Below are positions 56,201-63,965 of a DNA stretch of 64,000 nt, piece after piece. The DNA comes from Gemmatimonadota bacterium (GTDB lineage Bacteria > Latescibacterota > UBA2968 > UBA8231), in NCBI GenBank assembly GCA_018673255.1, contig JABHDC010000106.1, positions 9,284 to 73,283 of the forward strand. The letters are read 5' to 3'. A model generated the notes under the pieces. That model was not told the DNA's origin. It ran no database searches and saw only the letters and a program-made list of their open reading frames with translations. The translations under genes and the position numbers were made by a program. The stretch's first letter is position 1, and every line of letters begins with the position of its first letter.

Positions 56201-56456
56201 ATTGACACTCAGCGTCGACGCGGATCGCTTCGGCCCTATACCTCAGGGCTGGGAACGGACGTTCCTCTTCTGGGCGGATGGATTCGGCAAAGATATGGAC
56301 TTCCACTCAGCTCATTCACTGACGGTGGAGCCACTGCCCTTCCACGGGATGACGCGATACCCCTATGGCCGTGAGGAGACCTACCCAAGCACGCCGGAGC
56401 ACGTGAGTTATCGTCTCGACTACAACACGCGCCGCGTGTCCGGTTACTACGAGTAA
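53229..56456 (+). CDS. TPR, FG-GAP/VCBS repeat and ASPIC/UnbV lipoprotein
   Basis: This is a 1075-aa protein. The lipoprotein signal (MALLFCGTLWLSSAAC) is followed by four or five TPRs (about 45-210), then six FG-GAP-type calcium loops (e.g. VGDVDDDGDIDLM, FGDVDHDGDIDVV, AADLDNDGDLDLV, VEDLDADGRVDLV). An ASPIC/UnbV domain follows (YGAKVEVRT, LHIGLGAADSVEFVRILWPSG). The last 450 residues are a further beta-rich region with WDGEKYRFVSDFLGG and Trp-rich strands, of unknown function. The GTG start at 53229 has AAGGA 8 bp upstream. Starts within the opposite-strand tRNA are rejected. It is probably a surface-exposed binding protein. Confidence 0.85.
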   Translation: MTKKSVKMALLFCGTLWLSSAACSPPSDSGLSPAQQRARWHSSQGVVYMDQHNYTRGRTEFEQALGLDPDYATAHANLGIAFYSLGKYDSARAELVACLGLDPEHLHANYTLGLIDHAQGGNYEHAFAAFTKVAQADADDPLVQYYLGRTLSKLNRADEALAAYGRAIAMDPNNLSAHYARAHELRQLRRDEDWRDALAVFDRLSQAGFEGVSTTYQGQGKYAEALAEGSYSERPDDRAGPVLFDAPILIAGAASVHASLDGDADGTPDLLGIDHDGTIQLYRSASDRWQPSTDWHLPTTPGLQALLVGDVDDDGDIDLMASASTTQLLRQHDGRFTPEILAIEGVVRAFGDVDHDGDIDVVSLSDRMHLSAGDGTGDFVDITESALNTGLESPTSAIFTDSDNDRDVDILAGGRRIALYANNRDGTLTDVAGLRQLTANQTPNQTRDLVVADIQADGYLDIVQVTATGLYVLTNEAGSTFTQSAQIATGAIQTARAADLDNDGDLDLVLAGPDGVQLALAVDGGLVLQTEPISSDGASRVLVEDLDADGRVDLVANGSVHLNRTQDAGHWVRIQLAGLNSVPDGYGAKVEVRTRTSQQKREVRGGSGDSSTLHIGLGAADSVEFVRILWPSGVRQTELATGGGQTLAFEELNRKGTSCPILYAWDGEKYRFVSDFLGGAIIGYLTDPGQYYTPDTDEFLKIGHLAPKHGRYEFQVANQLEEILYLDAARLVAVDHPAGTSLYPNERLLSAPPYPEAQPLALTDLRPAHRVRDDVGRDVTESLATIDDVWYADFGHRPIHGYAEEYQLVLELGDLTGWERPVLVAHGWVDYAHSTSNWAAAQRQLSLSPPRLEIADPAGHWRLVTADMGTPAGLPKDMVYDLSDAIGDEAGDVRLRITTSMAIYWDQFMVGQAIGSTRTQEERFTGSDLHWRGYPEHTPIHGTFAFRYDYDRLQTEAPWGTHAGAFTRFGNVDELVDRVDDRFVIMFHGDELTLSVDADRFGPIPQGWERTFLFWADGFGKDMDFHSAHSLTVEPLPFHGMTRYPYGREETYPSTPEHVSYRLDYNTRRVSGYYE

Positions 56457-56516
56457 TCGGAAACTACTCGCAGGCACCCCGGTGTTGGCTGTCCCTGCGA
56501 CGCTGCGTGAGGCATT

Positions 56517-57473
56517 TCAGTCCGCCTCGCCGGCTTCCGGCTCGTCGAGGGTGCAGCGGAAGCCGATGTAGTCATTCGACACACTCGACATGGCCATGTG
56601 ACGGCTCTTAGCGCGGATCCCCATGCGATTCTCATGATAGCCGCCGCCGCGATGAGTTTTCTGGTGGCCACCATCCGGACCGCTGGGATCGGTTTCCGGA
56701 CTCATCTGGTAGTATTTGCTGTCATACCAGTCGGCGACCCATTCGCTGACATTGCCGCACATGTCCCAGATGCCGAGAGCACTCTTGCCGTTGGGATAAC
56801 GATCCACGGGCGTCGTCTTACCATCGGGATTGTCGAAATTGGCATTCTCCGCATTCGATGCGCCTCGCCAGGCATACTCGTTGCGGCCATCGTCAAGGGC
56901 AGCCCGTTCCCACTCCGCCTCGGTGGGCAGCCGTTTGCCGACCCAATCGGCATAGGCTTTGGCATCATCCCAGGAGACATTGACGACGGGATGATCCGCC
57001 AGCCGTGCATCGGGGAACGTGTTGTTGCGCCAGTGGCTCGGTGACCGGTGACCGGTGACCTGCACGAACTCCTTATATTGGAGATTCGTCACTTCGTATT
57101 TGTCGATATAGTAGGATTTCAGGGAGATGAGATGTTCGGGATTCTCATCTTCCCGACCAGGGGTGTTGGTTCCCATCCGGAAACGGCCGGCTGCAATCTG
57201 GACCATCTCGAGAGGATTAAGGCGTTCCTGCAGTTCGATGCGCTTCTCTTCAAGATCTTCCAGTTCCTTGCGCGCCGAAGACATTGATCCCTGGATTGAC
57301 TGCAGTGTCGACTCACCGCTGTTGATCTCCTTGCTGATCTCGTTGCGGCGTGTCGAAACTTGAGACACGGACGGCATGATCTTGCCGAGTTTGCGTCGGT
57401 AGTCTAGGAATATCTGAATCCACAGGACGGCAACGACGAGGATACCAAGGCCGACAGGCCAGTCTCCAATCAA
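56517..57473 (-). CDS. Membrane-anchored FGE-sulfatase-fold protein with coiled coil
   Basis: This is a 318-aa protein. An N-terminal helix (VGLGILVVAVLWIQIFL) anchors it, followed by a coiled coil (about 40-90) and an FGE/sulfatase-modifying-factor fold: MVQIAAGRFRMGTNTPGREDENPEH, YYIDKYEVTNLQYKEFV, HPVVNVSWDDAKAYADWVGKRLPTEAEWE, MCGNVSEWVADWY and YIGFRC. The Cys pair that does formylglycine chemistry in true FGE is missing (RGGGYHENRMGIRAKSRH), so it is probably not a sulfatase activator. The start is TTG at 57473 with AGGAGG 8 bp upstream. It is divergent from the PBP gene, 47 bp away. Confidence 0.85.
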   Translation of the reverse strand: MIGDWPVGLGILVVAVLWIQIFLDYRRKLGKIMPSVSQVSTRRNEISKEINSGESTLQSIQGSMSSARKELEDLEEKRIELQERLNPLEMVQIAAGRFRMGTNTPGREDENPEHLISLKSYYIDKYEVTNLQYKEFVQVTGHRSPSHWRNNTFPDARLADHPVVNVSWDDAKAYADWVGKRLPTEAEWERAALDDGRNEYAWRGASNAENANFDNPDGKTTPVDRYPNGKSALGIWDMCGNVSEWVADWYDSKYYQMSPETDPSGPDGGHQKTHRGGGYHENRMGIRAKSRHMAMSSVSNDYIGFRCTLDEPEAGEAD

Positions 57474-57520
57474 AACATCTACCTCCTGAAGTAACCTGAT
57501 CGTGCCGAAAGCAGGCAGTG

Positions 57521-59629
57521 ATGAATCGTACGCTTGTAATCAAAATAGCTCTGGCTTGCATCGTGTGCACCTGCCTGTACACGATTGGTGGTGTTCTCGT
57601 CTACGCTCTGTTCAGCGCGAACCTTCCCAACATCGACGAACTGGAGACCACCCAGCCCAAGAGAGTGACCCGAGTCTACGCCGCCGATGGTCAGCATCTG
57701 ATGGACTTCCGCGAAGAAAATCGGGAGATCATCCGTGAGTTTGACGAGATCCCTCTGGCGATGCGCGATGCGCTGATCTCCATTGAGGATCGCCGCTTCT
57801 TCACGCACTGGGGTATCGACCTGCGGCGAATCCTGGGGGCTGTCATCCGTAATATCAGCGTCCTGGATCCCACCCGTGAGGGGGCCAGCACCATCACGCA
57901 GCAGCTGGCCCGCAATCTATATCAGAAGGTGGGTGGCCAGCGATCCAGCGCCTCTCTCGAGGGTGTTCTGGCCAGTTACGCCCGCAAGGTGCGCGAACAG
58001 ATCACCGCGGTTCATGTCGAGCGGCTGTATACGAAGCGCGAGATCCTGGTGATGTATCTGAATACGGTTTTCTTCGGCCATGATGCATGGGGCCTCAAGT
58101 CGGCGGCGCGTCTCTACTTCGACAAGGAGATCGCCGACCTGCGAATCGAAGAGTGCGCCATGCTCGCCGGACTGCTGAAAGCCCCCAACACATACAGCCC
58201 CCATGTGAATCCGGAGAGGGCCCGGGAACGGCGCAATCTCGTCCTGTGGAACATGATCCGCGCCGGCAAGCTCACCAAACTCCAGTATCAGCAACTCGAA
58301 TCCGAGCCCGTGCATGCCCGCCGCGGCCAGCAGGCAGAGACCTACGGCCTGGCACCGTACTTCGTCGAATTCGTCCGCAAGAAGCTGTACGAAGAACACG
58401 GCGCTTCGCTCTACCGGGATGGCTTCTCCGTCTCTACGACCATCGATGCCCAGCTGCAGCAGATCGCCGAATCACACTACAATGTGAGGTTGCGCGACGT
58501 CCAGCGGAAAGTTGATGCAGCCTTCGAACCGGCCGACTCCGTCGAAGCAGCCAATCCCCCGATCGTGCAGGCAGCCTTTGTCGCCATGGACCCGGTAACG
58601 GGGCATATCCTGGCGATGATCGGCGGACGCGACTTCAGAGAGAATGAATTCAATCGGGCGACCCAGGCGACCCGTCAGGCAGGATCATCTTTCAAGCCCT
58701 TCGTCTATACAGCGGCCATCGACAATGGCCGCTTCCCCGTCGACATGTTCGAAGACAACGCCATCGTCGTGGAGGAGCAGAACGGGGACATCTGGGACCC
58801 CGAGAACTACGACCGCAAGTTCAAGGGGCCCATGACCCTTCGGCAGGGCTTCAAAGAGTCGCGCAATATCATTGCCGTGAAATTGGCCCGGGAGATCGGC
58901 CCGGGGCGGGTTCGACAGTATGCGCGGGCCATGGGAATCACGACACCCATCCCGGAGGTCTACTCCGTCGGAATTGGTGTCGCGTCCGTGCGGCTGCTGG
59001 AGATGGTTGCCGCCTATGCCGTGTTCCCGAACAAGGGCATCCACATCGATCCGGTCGGCGTCTCTTCCATTGCCGATTCGGACAGCAACATCATCTTTCA
59101 GTCGACAGCCACGCAACGAGAGGTGCTGCGCCCGTCAGTCGCCGTCGTGATGACGGACCTGATGCGATCGGTGATGGATGAAGCGGGTGGCACCGGCTAC
59201 AGTGCACGAACCCGATATCACTTCCGCGTCGCCGCCGCCGGCAAGACAGGGACCACCAATGACTACCGGGATGCCTGGTTTATCGGATTTACGCCCCATA
59301 TCGTCGCCGGCGTGTGGGTCGGTGTTGATGATCCGGTGCACACCCTGGCCCGGCAAGCCGGAGCCGGGGCGGCATTGCCCATGTGGGCTGGATTCATGAA
59401 GGAAGTGTATGAGAAGGTCCCCAAATACCGGGACCGCCGGCGCGAAACATTCGACTACCCTGAAGAGCTGGTGACCTACATGCCGGTTTGCGAGGATTCC
59501 CACAGGCTGGCAACCCGCTATTGCCCACGTCAGTCGGATGAGATCTTCCTGGCCGATGGTGTGCCACCCGGCACCTGTCCGCTCCACGGTGTAGCCGATA
59601 CATCGACACGACGGCAGCGCCGATTCTAA
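57521..59629 (+). CDS. Class A penicillin-binding protein (PBP1A-type)
   Basis: This 702-aa bifunctional peptidoglycan synthase has a short cytoplasmic tail and TM helix (IALACIVCTCLYTIGGVLVYALF). The glycosyltransferase GT51 domain has SIEDRRFFTHWGID near residue 86, EGASTITQQLARNLY and YLNTVFFGHDAWG. The transpeptidase domain has SSFKPF near 388 (SxxK), SRNIIAVKL (SxN) and KTGTTNDYRDAWFIGF near 574 (KTG). The extreme C-terminus has a Cys-rich PVCEDSHRLATRYCP segment. ATG at 57521 is preferred, with GTG at 57518 as alternative. Confidence 0.94.
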   Translation: MNRTLVIKIALACIVCTCLYTIGGVLVYALFSANLPNIDELETTQPKRVTRVYAADGQHLMDFREENREIIREFDEIPLAMRDALISIEDRRFFTHWGIDLRRILGAVIRNISVLDPTREGASTITQQLARNLYQKVGGQRSSASLEGVLASYARKVREQITAVHVERLYTKREILVMYLNTVFFGHDAWGLKSAARLYFDKEIADLRIEECAMLAGLLKAPNTYSPHVNPERARERRNLVLWNMIRAGKLTKLQYQQLESEPVHARRGQQAETYGLAPYFVEFVRKKLYEEHGASLYRDGFSVSTTIDAQLQQIAESHYNVRLRDVQRKVDAAFEPADSVEAANPPIVQAAFVAMDPVTGHILAMIGGRDFRENEFNRATQATRQAGSSFKPFVYTAAIDNGRFPVDMFEDNAIVVEEQNGDIWDPENYDRKFKGPMTLRQGFKESRNIIAVKLAREIGPGRVRQYARAMGITTPIPEVYSVGIGVASVRLLEMVAAYAVFPNKGIHIDPVGVSSIADSDSNIIFQSTATQREVLRPSVAVVMTDLMRSVMDEAGGTGYSARTRYHFRVAAAGKTGTTNDYRDAWFIGFTPHIVAGVWVGVDDPVHTLARQAGAGAALPMWAGFMKEVYEKVPKYRDRRRETFDYPEELVTYMPVCEDSHRLATRYCPRQSDEIFLADGVPPGTCPLHGVADTSTRRQRRF

Positions 59630-59630
59630 T

Positions 59631-59666
59631 AGAAAAGGGGCGTCACCGGTGAATCGGTGACGCCCC
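59631..59666 (-). terminator. Intrinsic terminator for the 59.7-62.4 kb minus-strand genes
   Basis: GGGGCGTCACCG (59637-59648) and CGGTGACGCCCC (59655-59666) form a 12-bp perfect stem around GTGAAT. On the minus strand the stem is followed by TTTTCTATT. On the plus strand no T-run follows, so it mainly serves the minus-strand cluster, although it lies directly after the PBP gene. Confidence 0.9.
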
Positions 59667-59726
59667 TGCGCCTATCGGGTCGCTGTCGGAGAGTGAGGCT
59701 GGCTCTATTCCTTCAACGGATGGGGC

Positions 59727-60035
59727 CTATTCCTCCAGCTTGAACTTGGTGGGCTTGCGGCGCTTCTCACGCTCACGATACTCGTCCACCTTCTTCTGCA
59801 ATTCACCGAGCTCCTTTTCGAGCTCCTCGATCTCTTTCTGCAACGAGCCGACCTGATCCTTGGTGTCCTTGGTGGCGTTCTGCTCTGCCTGGATCTTGGC
59901 CTCACACTCGCGAATCTCTGCCTTGGCCAGATCCGCCTTGGGCTTGAGCCCGGCGGAAACCTTGAGGTAGTCGATGACGATGAAAACGAGGAACCCCGCG
60001 GCCCCTACGGCAATACAGATGAATACCCAAGCCAT
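59727..60035 (-). CDS. Small membrane-anchored coiled-coil protein
   Basis: This is a 102-aa protein from ATG at 60035. One TM helix (AWVFICIAVGAAGFLVFIVIDYL) is followed by a continuous charged helix with heptad pattern (about 35-90; QVGSLQKEIEELEKELGELQKKV) and a basic end. No family is recognised. It is the last gene of a three-gene minus-strand cluster with the MotE-like protein and a large secreted protein, and has the same build as the MotE-like protein (one TM helix then coiled coil), which suggests partner or scaffold roles. Confidence 0.75.
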   Translation of the reverse strand: MAWVFICIAVGAAGFLVFIVIDYLKVSAGLKPKADLAKAEIRECEAKIQAEQNATKDTKDQVGSLQKEIEELEKELGELQKKVDEYREREKRRKPTKFKLEE

Positions 60036-60074
60036 GCTAACCCCGGCGGTGTGATGAAGGCGTGACAAGGAGCC

Positions 60075-60647
60075 TCATTCGAGCTCCTTCATCAGGTTCG
60101 TGATCCGGGCGGCATTCTCCGGATCCATGGCGGCCATGATCTTGGCCATGTGCTGTGCCTGCAACTGCCGCATGAGCAGACTCACCGTCGTATCGTCGAG
60201 GGTGCCCGTCTGCAGAATCTCGGCGGCCGGAGCCGGCTTCAATTTGTTGTAGAACGTAGCCAATTCGGCGATTCGTTCTGTTCTCTTCTTCTGCAAGAGT
60301 GTATCTGCCGTCAACCCGACCTGCAACTCGCGTTCTTCCAGATCCGATTCGCGAGCATCCAGCACGGTCTGGACCATGGCCAGGCTGTCCAGCTGGTCCT
60401 GCAGGCTGTCTTGCTTCGACTCGTAGTCTGCCAGATATCCCTCAGCCATCGACGCCAGCTGGCCGAGTTTGTCCTCCTGGTCGATGAAGCTCTGATCCAG
60501 ACGAGTCGGATCAGAGTCGCCGGAGAGCATGCGCTCCAATTCTTCCGGCGACTTCACCGTCTCAGTAAAAAACAACATCGCCAGCATGGCCGCAGTGAAA
60601 GACACGAACATACCGATGATGAGGAGCGGTACCAGCAGAAATTTCAC
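60075..60647 (-). CDS. MotE-like coiled-coil membrane protein (MgtE_N-type end)
   Basis: This is a 190-aa protein. A single N-terminal TM helix (FLLVPLLIIGMFVSFTAAMLAMLFF) is followed by a long coiled coil (about 35-130) and a C-terminal helical domain: LATFYNKLKPAPAAEIL, LLMRQLQAQHMAKIMAAMDPENAARIT. This end matches the MgtE_N/MotE pattern, in which MotE stabilises the flagellar stator MotC. No other flagellar gene is visible, so the protein may serve another machine. It lies between the Ig-like secreted protein and the small coiled-coil protein. Confidence 0.75.
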   Translation of the reverse strand: MKFLLVPLLIIGMFVSFTAAMLAMLFFTETVKSPEELERMLSGDSDPTRLDQSFIDQEDKLGQLASMAEGYLADYESKQDSLQDQLDSLAMVQTVLDARESDLEERELQVGLTADTLLQKKRTERIAELATFYNKLKPAPAAEILQTGTLDDTTVSLLMRQLQAQHMAKIMAAMDPENAARITNLMKELE

Positions 60648-60694
60648 CGAATCGTCATCTCCGGTGGAGTGATGGTCCGACCATCAACTCCTCC

Positions 60695-62398
60695 TTACGG
60701 TGAGAAGAATACGAAAAATAGACCGCCAACGATAAGTCCAGACAATCCAGCCTCCAGCGCCCGTTGATTGGCAGGCACCAGAGATTGCTCCACGGCATCA
60801 GCGCCACCCAACCGCAGGGCGGCATCTGAACCCACCACATCCTGGCCCTGGGCTTCGACACGTCGAGCCCATACGAGGCGGCCGGCGGGATCGACCAGCC
60901 GTCCGTGCACGTTCACCATGGCATTGCGGGCCTTGCTGGACTGGAAGGGATTCCAGATGGCCCCACGGTGCTCATACGTCGCCTGGGATGCAGCGACTCG
61001 GTAACGAAGCTCGTAGGCAGTGGCGTCACTAGCCAGTGGGAGCCTGATGTCGCGATCAAGCAGCGCGCCCGTCATGGCTTCCTCGACCATCCAGTTGGCA
61101 TCGTGTTTCCCCTCCGCTTGGAGGCTCACGACTGCACCGGCCGGCAGGGGCAGATCCACCAAAGCTTCCTGCCAGGCGACGCTCAGTCCCTTGCGGGCTA
61201 ACTCCAGATCCGTGAGGACCGGCTGTTGAGTCTCGCCGTCGACGACGCTCCCACCCGGTTCAACCACGGGGACCACATCGGTCCTGCCTGTGGAGATGAC
61301 CTCGGATCTGTCAGCTGGGGTGAACGAGGACCTGAAGACCAGCGGGCCCGTATGCCGTGGCGTCAACTGCAGGGTGGCGACAACCGGCTCTCCCGCCCTC
61401 AGAGCCACGTCGGGCATCTCAATCAGCGCCTGTCCGGTAGATGTATCGAAATCGATCGATGCATTAAAACCATTGGATGCTGCAAGAGCCTCAATGGCCT
61501 GGAGGCCTTCGACCTGGACTTGTAGATCGACGGAGGACATCTCTCGGTCGCTGCTCCAGATCAACCGCACCGTGCCCTTGGATCCGCGCCGTAATACCTG
61601 AGGCGCTTCGACCACAAGATGCGGTACAGGGCCAGCCTGAACCTCTATCGAGGCGACCGGCGAATGTGTCAGTCCTGAGCCCTGGGCCCCGGCCGAGACC
61701 TGGAGGGTCTCCGGCAGATCTGCCGGGATACGAAGACGCTGGTGATAGCGACCCGTTGCCTGCGTTAGAGGCCAGGGATCCGCATCGGCCGGATCAGCCA
61801 CGACACCAGCCGGCCAGCTGACGATCAGACCCTCTACGGGCCTGAGATCGGTGCTCTCCACTGAGATCTCTAAGGGCAGAGACTCACCCGGATACCAGAC
61901 CTGCGGCGTCAACGACCATCTCACTTCCAGGGGCACCGACACGGGCAGCGACCAGGACGGGCGATGCAGGGTCTGTGCATCGGTGTCAAAGGTAGTGATG
62001 AGACTCGCCTGCAGAGAAAACTCTGCGTCGGTCTCGACCTCGAGCCAGAGCGTATCGGTCAGCGATTCGCCCACGGGCTGACTCAGGTAATCGAGCACAA
62101 CTCGTCTCTCGATCAGGCTTGTCTGACCTCGGCTGGCCCGAGCAGAATGGATCTGCCCACCCGTCGAAAGGCGGAAACTCGCCTGGGTCACCGCCTCGCC
62201 ATTGCCGGGAAAATAGGTCAGCAGCACCGCCACGGGTTGACGGACCCCGGAAACGATTCGGGGGGGCTCAAACCGGGCAGATACCGTGCTGATGGCGTGG
62301 GCAGACTGGGGCCGGGTGACACAGATACAGAGAATCGCAGCGGCGCAGAAACGCAGGCTGGAAAGACCGGCGCACCGCGCTCGCAAGGATCTACTCAA
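60695..62398 (-). CDS. Secreted multi-domain beta-sandwich protein with C-terminal membrane segment
   Basis: This is a 567-aa protein, unrecognised. A signal peptide (SLRFCAAAILCICVTRPQSAHA) is followed by about four Ig-like or CARDB/BatD-like beta domains, e.g. FEPPRIVSGVRQPVAVLLTY, VWYPGESLPLEISVEST and PQVLRRGSKGTVRLIWSS. At the C-terminus is a hydrophobic helix (GLSGLIVGGLFFVFF). The TTG at 62398 is preferred because AAAGGAG lies about 11 bp upstream and the signal peptide then has normal length. An in-frame start at 62437 is possible. The overall build recalls BatD-type or oligomeric wall-associated proteins. Confidence 0.65.
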   Translation of the reverse strand: MSRSLRARCAGLSSLRFCAAAILCICVTRPQSAHAISTVSARFEPPRIVSGVRQPVAVLLTYFPGNGEAVTQASFRLSTGGQIHSARASRGQTSLIERRVVLDYLSQPVGESLTDTLWLEVETDAEFSLQASLITTFDTDAQTLHRPSWSLPVSVPLEVRWSLTPQVWYPGESLPLEISVESTDLRPVEGLIVSWPAGVVADPADADPWPLTQATGRYHQRLRIPADLPETLQVSAGAQGSGLTHSPVASIEVQAGPVPHLVVEAPQVLRRGSKGTVRLIWSSDREMSSVDLQVQVEGLQAIEALAASNGFNASIDFDTSTGQALIEMPDVALRAGEPVVATLQLTPRHTGPLVFRSSFTPADRSEVISTGRTDVVPVVEPGGSVVDGETQQPVLTDLELARKGLSVAWQEALVDLPLPAGAVVSLQAEGKHDANWMVEEAMTGALLDRDIRLPLASDATAYELRYRVAASQATYEHRGAIWNPFQSSKARNAMVNVHGRLVDPAGRLVWARRVEAQGQDVVGSDAALRLGGADAVEQSLVPANQRALEAGLSGLIVGGLFFVFFSP

Positions 62399-62620
62399 AT
62401 TCGCTTGAACTCCTTTAGCCACATGCACTTGCGTCAATCTACCTTAACACGGTCCGAGGTGACTGTCAAGCAGTTGACGACCATCGAGCTCCACTTGTTC
62501 CCCTCGAGAAGAGACCGATTCTGCGGCTTGACGAGTTCGCGTGCTACCGGCTAGCTTGTCCTTCTCGCAGCCAGAGTGTCCGGCCGGGCGAATCTGGGCT
62601 GTCCTCCTGAAGAGATCCTG

Positions 62621-63565
62621 ATGATCCTCGAGATCCTCATCGTCATTCTGTATCTGGTCCTGTCCGTGGTCGGCCTCGTCCTGTTTCTGCTGATCTCGCT
62701 GATCCTGCTGCCCATCGTCATCAGCGTCGATGCAAGCCGCAACGCACAACCGGACGCGACACCACAGATCCAGGCTCGTGTCGGCCTCTGGTTTGGTGCC
62801 CTGGCCGTGGCGGTGGAACAGATTGTGGACGGCTGGGAGGCTCGACTGCTGCTTCTGGGGCGATTCTGTGTCTATCGGCACGCCCTGGTGAAGTCTCCGG
62901 ATCTGCAGGCGAGCCCAAGCCCGATCCCAGGCCCAAGCCCAAGTCCGATCCGGACGCCTGGCGCTGATCCCGTCACGCGCGCAGATGGTGCGCCAGATAC
63001 ACCCGAGCCGGCCACGAACGTCGCCGACGTGCCCCTGACACAAGCCGCTGCCGCTGAGACGATGGCCACCCCCCCCATGTCCGAACCGGTTGTGGCCCAA
63101 GTCGCGACTACGGATGTGGCCCCAGTGGTGTCAGAGGACGAGAAAAGTGAATCGGAGGATGTACCACCTGGCTTGTGGCAGCGAATCCAGGACGGCTGGC
63201 GAGACGTGCAGCACTTCCTGCCCCCAACCCGGCGTCTGTTGCGCCGACTCCTGGGCATGGTCGGGCTGAAACACATCCACGTGGAGGCGACCATCGGCCT
63301 GGAGGATGCGGCACAGACAGGCCTGTTGTACGGCCGGGTGCAGGCCGTGCGGCCCTTTCTGCCGTCCTGGGCCCACGTCTGGATCGAAGCTGATTTCACA
63401 AGACCGGCTTCCCATGGCCGGGCGAGTGTCCGACTCCATCTGTATCTTGCCCGACTGGTGGCGGCCGTTTTCCGGTTCGCCATCCATGCCGGATGGCTGT
63501 GGTTGATGCGCTGGTGGCGATTGCGGCGCGTGGCCCGTACAATGTCTCCTGCAGCGACAACCTGA
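62621..63565 (+). CDS. DUF2953 (YtfI-like) membrane protein
   Basis: This is a 314-aa protein. The N-terminal helix (ILEILIVILYLVLSVVGLVLFLLISLILLP) is followed by a low-complexity Pro/Ala/Thr linker (about 100-180, including SPSPIPGPSPSPI). The C-terminal part has the DUF2953 pattern: IHVEATIGLEDAAQTGLLYGRVQAV, WIEADFTRPASHGRASVRLHLYL, LVAAVFRF. ATG at 62621 follows GAAGAG by 6 bp. It lies 10 bp upstream of gerW. The same ytfI-ytfJ pair occurs in Bacillus, where YtfJ (GerW) has a role in spore germination. Its job in this Gram-negative genome is unknown. Confidence 0.83.
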   Translation: MILEILIVILYLVLSVVGLVLFLLISLILLPIVISVDASRNAQPDATPQIQARVGLWFGALAVAVEQIVDGWEARLLLLGRFCVYRHALVKSPDLQASPSPIPGPSPSPIRTPGADPVTRADGAPDTPEPATNVADVPLTQAAAAETMATPPMSEPVVAQVATTDVAPVVSEDEKSESEDVPPGLWQRIQDGWRDVQHFLPPTRRLLRRLLGMVGLKHIHVEATIGLEDAAQTGLLYGRVQAVRPFLPSWAHVWIEADFTRPASHGRASVRLHLYLARLVAAVFRFAIHAGWLWLMRWWRLRRVARTMSPAATT

Positions 63566-63575
63566 AAGGAAGTTC

Positions 63576-63965
63576 ATGGCCACATCTCTTGAATCCCTCG
63601 TCGAGCGCGTCCTCGGCGAACTCCACCACATCCTGCAGACCCGAACGGTCATCGGTGAGCCTGTCAGCGCGGGTTCGGTGACCCTGATTCCGGTCTCGAA
63701 AATATCCATGGGATTTGGTGCAGGCGGTGGCGAAGGCAAGAGTCATTCCGGCACAGGGGGCGGTGCCAGCGTCGAACCGATCGGCTTCATCGTCGTCCAC
63801 GAAGATGGGAAGGTGGAAATGATGACGCTGAAAGAGAAGGAAGTCAGCTGGGGGCAATTGGTGGAGATGGTGCCCGATGCCGTGTCGAAGATCAAGGGAT
63901 TCGTCGACAAGCGGCGCGACAGCGATGCTGAAGAGCCGCCAGAGGCGGAAGAGGACGCCTCCTGA
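63576..63965 (+). CDS. GerW family protein (YtfJ-like)
   Basis: This is a 129-aa protein. SLESLVERVLGELHHIL is followed by VIGEPVSAGSVTLIPVSKISMGFG, a Gly-rich stretch (GAGGGEGKSHSGTGGGAS), VEPIGFIVVHEDGKVEMM and a helix with DAVSKIKGF. These are the features of the GerW/YtfJ family (PF09579-like). The function outside spore formers is not established. The C-terminus is acidic. AAGGAAG precedes the ATG. It is the second gene of the DUF2953-gerW pair and the last gene in the window. Confidence 0.9.
   Translation: MATSLESLVERVLGELHHILQTRTVIGEPVSAGSVTLIPVSKISMGFGAGGGEGKSHSGTGGGASVEPIGFIVVHEDGKVEMMTLKEKEVSWGQLVEMVPDAVSKIKGFVDKRRDSDAEEPPEAEEDAS

Noticed and set aside
57041..57060. Triplicate GTGACCG repeat as a regulatory element
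   Set aside because: It lies inside the FGE-fold coding sequence and encodes a normal VTGHRSP segment.
62900..62955. Repeated CCCAAGCCC-like units as a CRISPR or minisatellite
   Set aside because: The units are part of a Pro/Ser low-complexity linker in the DUF2953 protein, with no spacers of constant length.
62444..63100. A 218-codon minus-strand open frame opposite the DUF2953 gene
   Set aside because: It is highly charged low-complexity sequence (Asp/Gln/His runs) created by the antisense of a hydrophobic helix and a Pro linker.
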